This document shows positions 51,352-53,315 of a DNA stretch of 53,315 nucleotides, in pieces. The DNA comes from Bacteroidota bacterium (GTDB lineage: Bacteria; Bacteroidota; Bacteroidia; Chitinophagales; Saprospiraceae). Numbering within the stretch: position 1 is the stretch's first letter; each line of letters begins with the position of its first letter. Under the pieces are notes generated by a model. It searched no databases and was not told where the DNA came from. It saw nothing but the letters and a program-made list of their open reading frames with translations. The stretch is from NCBI GenBank assembly GCA_018222965.1, contig JAAEZH010000021.1, positions 41,027 to 94,341 on the forward strand. The letters run 5' to 3'. The position numbers and the translations under genes are program-made.

Positions 51352-51863
51352 TCCAACCGCTTAACCGGAATGTAGAAACGCATATTCAGTGAAAGAATTC
51401 CAAAGGAATCGTAATTGGTCTTTGTTGTAAAATTGTGATGCGGACTCAGTCCGGCACTAAATGACAGTTGCTGCCCGGAAAAAGGATAGACCAGTATTTC
51501 GCCGCTCAGCATTAAAGAGAACTCTTTTAACTCGTTGAAAAAGGGGAAAGCGGATAATCGGAAGCCGAAGTGCTCATCGCCTCTTTGATACACAGTTTTC
51601 GGACCAAAAACCAGAAATTGATTCATGTCAAAGCCGGTTTCAAATCCCAATCCGAAGTACTTTCGGTGATTGCCTTTGCAGTCGTGGCATTGTTCCAGAA
51701 TGCCAAAATCCAGTCCGACAGTATGGCCAACATAGCCTCGATAATTGAGGCTTATTTGTTGAAAACGCTGGTATCCGTCCAGAGAGTCAGCCGCAACTGT
51801 GGCTGCCTGGCAAAAAGCAAAAGGGAGGATTGTTAGGAGCAAAAGACAGGGAAAAGAGCGCAT
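51348..51863 (-). CDS. exported beta-barrel-like protein of unknown function
   Basis: The 171-residue protein has a signal peptide ending FCQAA. Alternating hydrophobic strands such as HTVGLDFGIL, KYFGLGFETGFDM, HFGFRLSAFPFF and SFSAGLSPHHNF, with a terminal strand SLNMRFYIPV, suggest a small outer-membrane barrel. A CHDCKGNH segment might bind metal or form a disulfide. The family is not recognised. Confidence 0.65.
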   Translation of the reverse strand: MRSFPCLLLLTILPFAFCQAATVAADSLDGYQRFQQISLNYRGYVGHTVGLDFGILEQCHDCKGNHRKYFGLGFETGFDMNQFLVFGPKTVYQRGDEHFGFRLSAFPFFNELKEFSLMLSGEILVYPFSGQQLSFSAGLSPHHNFTTKTNYDSFGILSLNMRFYIPVKRLD

Positions 51864-51952
51864 GGTCAGGGTGTTTTTCTCAGATACAAAACGTCTATTG
51901 GTAAAATGCCATTCTCCATCTTTCGGATTTAACAGTTTGCTGTTGATGCCTG

Positions 51953-52864
51953 TCAGAGAGACTTCCGGTCTTTGGAACGAGAGTCCTCCACCTGTTCGCC
52001 GCTGTGCAGAATGCCTTTCATCGCTCGTTCTCTCCAGACTTTCGTCGAATCGTAATATTCTTTTTGAGGATCAATTTCGGAAAGAAGCACCCCCGGTTTG
52101 TTCTTCTCCAGCTTTCCAATTATGACACCGTCTGGCCGCACCATAAAACTGCCAAAACAGGACTCTGCTGCAGAGCTGTTGCTGCTGCTGATCCATAGAT
52201 AGTTATTGGCTGCATTAGAAATAAGCGTAGCCGGCATGGTGATTTCAGGGATGGTTTTACCCGGGTTTAAAGGGTGATTTTCTTGGCCGGTTTGGGCTTC
52301 CATAAATACCTGTCGGTCACCCTGCATATTGGCGGCATGGAAAGAGTGGAAAACAACTTGTACCCCTTTCGATTTGAGCTGACGGTATAGTTCCGGATAG
52401 CGGTATTCGTGACAGATAAGGGTGCTGCATGTAATGCCGTTGATCTCAAAGATGCTGAAATGGTCGCCGGGAGAATAATGCTTCAGATCTTCGGTGCTGC
52501 AATCGGGCAAACCCGCACAAAATCGTTTGTCGTAGCGATCGATGATTTGTCCCTCGTAATTAATGATGTAAAGCGAATTATGGGGTTTGTGGCCGGCGCT
52601 CAGCGGGTGCGAGGATCCCAGCAAGACAAAGATGTTGTGTTTGTTGGCCGCCGCCATGACCTCCCGGGTGGCCTGGTTTAGCAAATCCCAGTCATAGCCT
52701 TCAAAATCGGGCATGTCTACTCCGGGGTATCCGGATAATGCCCCTTCCGGGAAATGGACGACAGCAGCATTCTGATCAGCTGCTTGGGCTATTTGTTGAA
52801 GGATAAATGCTCTATTGGTATGGATGTCCTTGCTGACGGGAAATTGGCTGGTAGCGACTTTCAT
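51953..52864 (-). CDS. carbon-nitrogen hydrolase (nitrilase superfamily)
   Basis: The 303-residue cytoplasmic amidohydrolase shows the Glu-Lys-Cys triad: Glu40 in HFPEGALSGY, Lys113 in DRYDKRFCAG and Cys151 in STLICHEYRYPE. It resembles the amidase branch (N-carbamoyl-type or omega-amidase-like) rather than aromatic nitrilases, but the substrate is not clear. The last ~20 residues are a charged, probably disordered tail. It is separated from the barrel gene by 89 bp. Confidence 0.88.
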   Translation of the reverse strand: MKVATSQFPVSKDIHTNRAFILQQIAQAADQNAAVVHFPEGALSGYPGVDMPDFEGYDWDLLNQATREVMAAANKHNIFVLLGSSHPLSAGHKPHNSLYIINYEGQIIDRYDKRFCAGLPDCSTEDLKHYSPGDHFSIFEINGITCSTLICHEYRYPELYRQLKSKGVQVVFHSFHAANMQGDRQVFMEAQTGQENHPLNPGKTIPEITMPATLISNAANNYLWISSSNSSAAESCFGSFMVRPDGVIIGKLEKNKPGVLLSEIDPQKEYYDSTKVWRERAMKGILHSGEQVEDSRSKDRKSL

Positions 52865-53315
52865 CGGGTTTTTCCGGGAAAGATAGGTAAGAATGTAAAA
52901 GGTTTTAATTCTTAGGTTTTAATTTTTAATTGATATTGATATTGATATCGGGAAACGAATATGTTGAACGATAAGCAGAACTGACCAACCAGCCAACTTT
53001 TTCCTCACCCAGAGAAAAGGAGAGGAGGGTGAGGAATGTAGAATGCTTGCCCGCCGAAGCTTGATAAAGTGCAGGCAGGTAAAACTGCAGAATGTAGAAG
53101 GGGTTAATTCTTAGTGTTTAATTGTACCGACACACAAAGCTCCGGGTACTTTTATTCTATAATTAGCATAATCAGGTCCTACTAATTGCCCCTTGCATTC
53201 TGCTCCTCCTCCCGATTTCTATCGGGCTGAGGGGGAGAAACCCGGTTTCTGACTTAAATTTATTTGCCTCCGGCGGCTTCTTTGCCTTGATGCAAATGAA
53301 GCAAAAATCATCCCG
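52865..53315. other. gene-free right end with degenerate repeats
   Basis: No gene is supported. Three TGATAT units lie at 52931-52948. The phrase GTAAAAGG...TTAATTCTTAG at about 52896-52916 recurs in altered form at about 53093-53117. CCCGAT/ATCGGG (53211-53226) with flanking CTCC/GGAG forms an imperfect inverted repeat, and it includes the 16-mer shared with 8739-8754. These look like remnants of dispersed intergenic elements. Confidence 0.5.

Overview
The window looks like a chromosomal segment of a free-living Bacteroidota, probably of the Saprospiria (Lewinella/Saprospiraceae-like) lineage. The pointers are five large secreted proteins ending in type IX secretion (T9SS) C-terminal sorting domains, a SusC/SusD pair, many short lipoproteins, weak Shine-Dalgarno signals and moderate GC content. 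No phage, transposase, integrase, CRISPR array or rRNA operon was seen. The lineage is inferred from gene content only.

Layout. 1-8.5 kb: a 125-bp tandem repeat, a secreted alpha/beta hydrolase, a pirin, and two giant T9SS proteins (a repeat-built beta-helix protein and a pectinesterase chimaera). 8.9 kb: an elongator tRNA-Met with a strong terminator. 9-17.2 kb (minus strand): a thioredoxin-like protein, a family 2 glycosyltransferase, a run of lipoprotein, group II PLP decarboxylase, VOC protein and SH3 protein, an FG-GAP T9SS protein, then a membrane protein, a YjdJ-type acetyltransferase and a YjdI-CDGSH iron-sulfur fusion. 17.2-21.7 kb: a tightly packed tripartite exporter (ABC, HlyD, TolC) whose ABC ATPase has lost several catalytic signatures. 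22-30 kb: a FrnE-like DsbA, small membrane proteins, a PKD T9SS protein, a VWA protein, a haem-motif lipoprotein and a vanadium haloperoxidase/PAP2 protein with MopE-type calcium repeats and a T9SS tail. 30-38.3 kb: a molybdenum-cofactor-sulfurase-like PLP enzyme, a small lipoprotein, a DUF4350-SnoaL fusion, a DUF6624 protein, a MOSC protein and an M50 protease fused to TPRs. 38.4-43.9 kb: a DUF2064 glycosyltransferase-like protein and a SusC/SusD pair closed by a 38-bp perfect palindrome. 44-48.8 kb: three-subunit proton-translocating transhydrogenase (pntB, pntAB, pntAA), then pnuC overlapping a nucleoside-phosphorylase-like gene, and dps, which together suggest a pyridine-nucleotide and redox neighbourhood. 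49-52.9 kb: a GH13 amylase lipoprotein, a CrtA-like monooxygenase, a beta-barrel-like protein and a nitrilase-family amidohydrolase.

The most unexpected signal is at the DNA level. A strand-neutral motif, CTTTCGSCGAA, recurs at least 14 times, always inside coding sequence and in all three reading frames, so it encodes different peptides at different sites. Its wider form, GSC-TTTC-GSC-GAA, shows compensatory variation: GCC is always followed by GGC and GGC by GCC. By chance far fewer than one copy would be expected. It resembles highly iterated palindromes or DNA-uptake-type sequences and is the best candidate here for something undescribed.
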